Assembly: GCA_021204375.1 (NCBI GenBank) | Contig: JAJPZL010000175.1 | Coordinates: 1-15,910, forward strand | Length of the DNA stretch: 15,910 nucleotides | Origin: Bacteroides sp. | Lineage (GTDB): Bacteria; Bacteroidota; Bacteroidia; Bacteroidales; Bacteroidaceae | Direction: 5' to 3' | Part shown: positions 15,544 through 15,910 of the stretch, in pieces | Layout: each line of letters begins with the position of its first letter | Position numbering within the stretch: position 1 is the first letter of the stretch | The notes under the pieces: generated by a model | Told to the model about the DNA's origin: nothing | Database searches by the model: none | What the model saw: only the letters and a program-made list of their open reading frames with translations | Translations under genes and position numbers: made by a program

Positions 15544-15910
15544 AAGAATTAAAATGGGATGGAAGGAGTTTTAACAAAGAAGTAACGGTTGTTTTTATTA
15601 ATCCTTTTTTTCAGAATTTACCACCGAATACCACAAAAGTTATCAAATACGAGGTTGTTTTCTTTATTATAAAGATCGTTATAGGATATCCGGTTACAGA
15701 TACAGTTCGAATGTTCAGGTTGAAATAGATACATTGTTGTTTATTCTCCGTAGGTTTTATGAGTTTTCCAATGGAAATATATCCCGGCATATTGTTCTTT
15801 ATCGTATGATCCGGATAGGGATATTTACCATACTGATCCTCATCCTATAGACCTGCCACTCTACTTCTTTCATATAGATTAAAAATGAAAAATATCTCCC
15901 ATTCTCCCAC
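15544..15910. other. AT-rich stretch with no convincing gene
   Basis: 367 bases at the window end with much lower G+C than the genes beside it. It holds a perfect TCTTTA-TTA-TAAAGA inverted repeat (15661-15675) and a GGATATCC palindrome (15684-15691). A 38-codon minus-strand frame (15618-15734) and a 24-codon one (15799-15873) are too short to judge. A plus-strand ATG at 15885 in an A-rich context begins a frame (MKNISHSP) that runs off the edge and could be the start of a divergent gene. I see no tRNA, terminator or riboswitch fold. Confidence 0.4.

Noticed and set aside
15799..15873. 24-codon minus-strand frame (MKEVEWQVYR...)
   Set aside because: Too short and without a promoter, ribosome site or known homologue.
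1..15910. CRISPR array, insertion sequence, tRNA, rRNA or prophage
   Set aside because: No regularly spaced repeats, transposase, terminal inverted repeats, cloverleaf or integrase was seen; genes are packed and intact.

Overview
The window looks like a chromosomal housekeeping region from a Bacteroidales bacterium, most like Parabacteroides or a close relative. The genus is inferred from remembered protein similarity and gene order; no database was searched. Clues are the GldH lipoprotein gene, the purH-mreB-mreC-mreD-mrdA-rodA order, two good matches to the Bacteroidetes -7 promoter box (TAnnTTTG), A-rich start contexts with little Shine-Dalgarno signal, and a RodA longer than the proteobacterial type.

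Layout. Positions 9-3909 hold four tightly packed plus-strand genes: metF (folate/methionine metabolism), holB (clamp-loader delta prime), a ricT/PSP1-family gene, and gldH (lipoprotein). A 182-base convergent gap follows. Everything from 4093 to 15498 is on the minus strand. In transcription order this is an ABC-F ATPase, an M13 metallopeptidase lipoprotein, purH, mreB, mreC, mreD, mrdA (PBP2) and rodA. The last 412 bases (15499-15910) hold the ABC-F promoter and then AT-rich sequence with no convincing gene.

How the genes work together. mreBCD, mrdA and rodA encode the core of the elongasome, which builds lateral cell wall. MreB filaments lie in the cytoplasm, MreC and MreD link through the membrane, and RodA (glycosyltransferase) pairs with PBP2 (transpeptidase). 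mreC to rodA are joined by 4- and 20-base overlaps or a 3-base gap and are surely one transcription unit. mreB is set apart: terminator-like hairpins lie on both its upstream side (after purH) and its downstream side (before mreC). This suggests that MreB dosage is set separately from the membrane subunits. The ABC-F and peptidase genes meet in a TAATG junction and are probably co-transcribed. purH has its own -7 box.

No mobile element, CRISPR array, tRNA, rRNA or broken gene was found. I see no new defence or biosynthetic system here. The points worth a second look are the hairpins around mreB, four extra hydrophobic segments in RodA, the cysteine-rich head and basic tail of the RicT-like protein with its fixed position after holB, and the unassigned AT-rich end.
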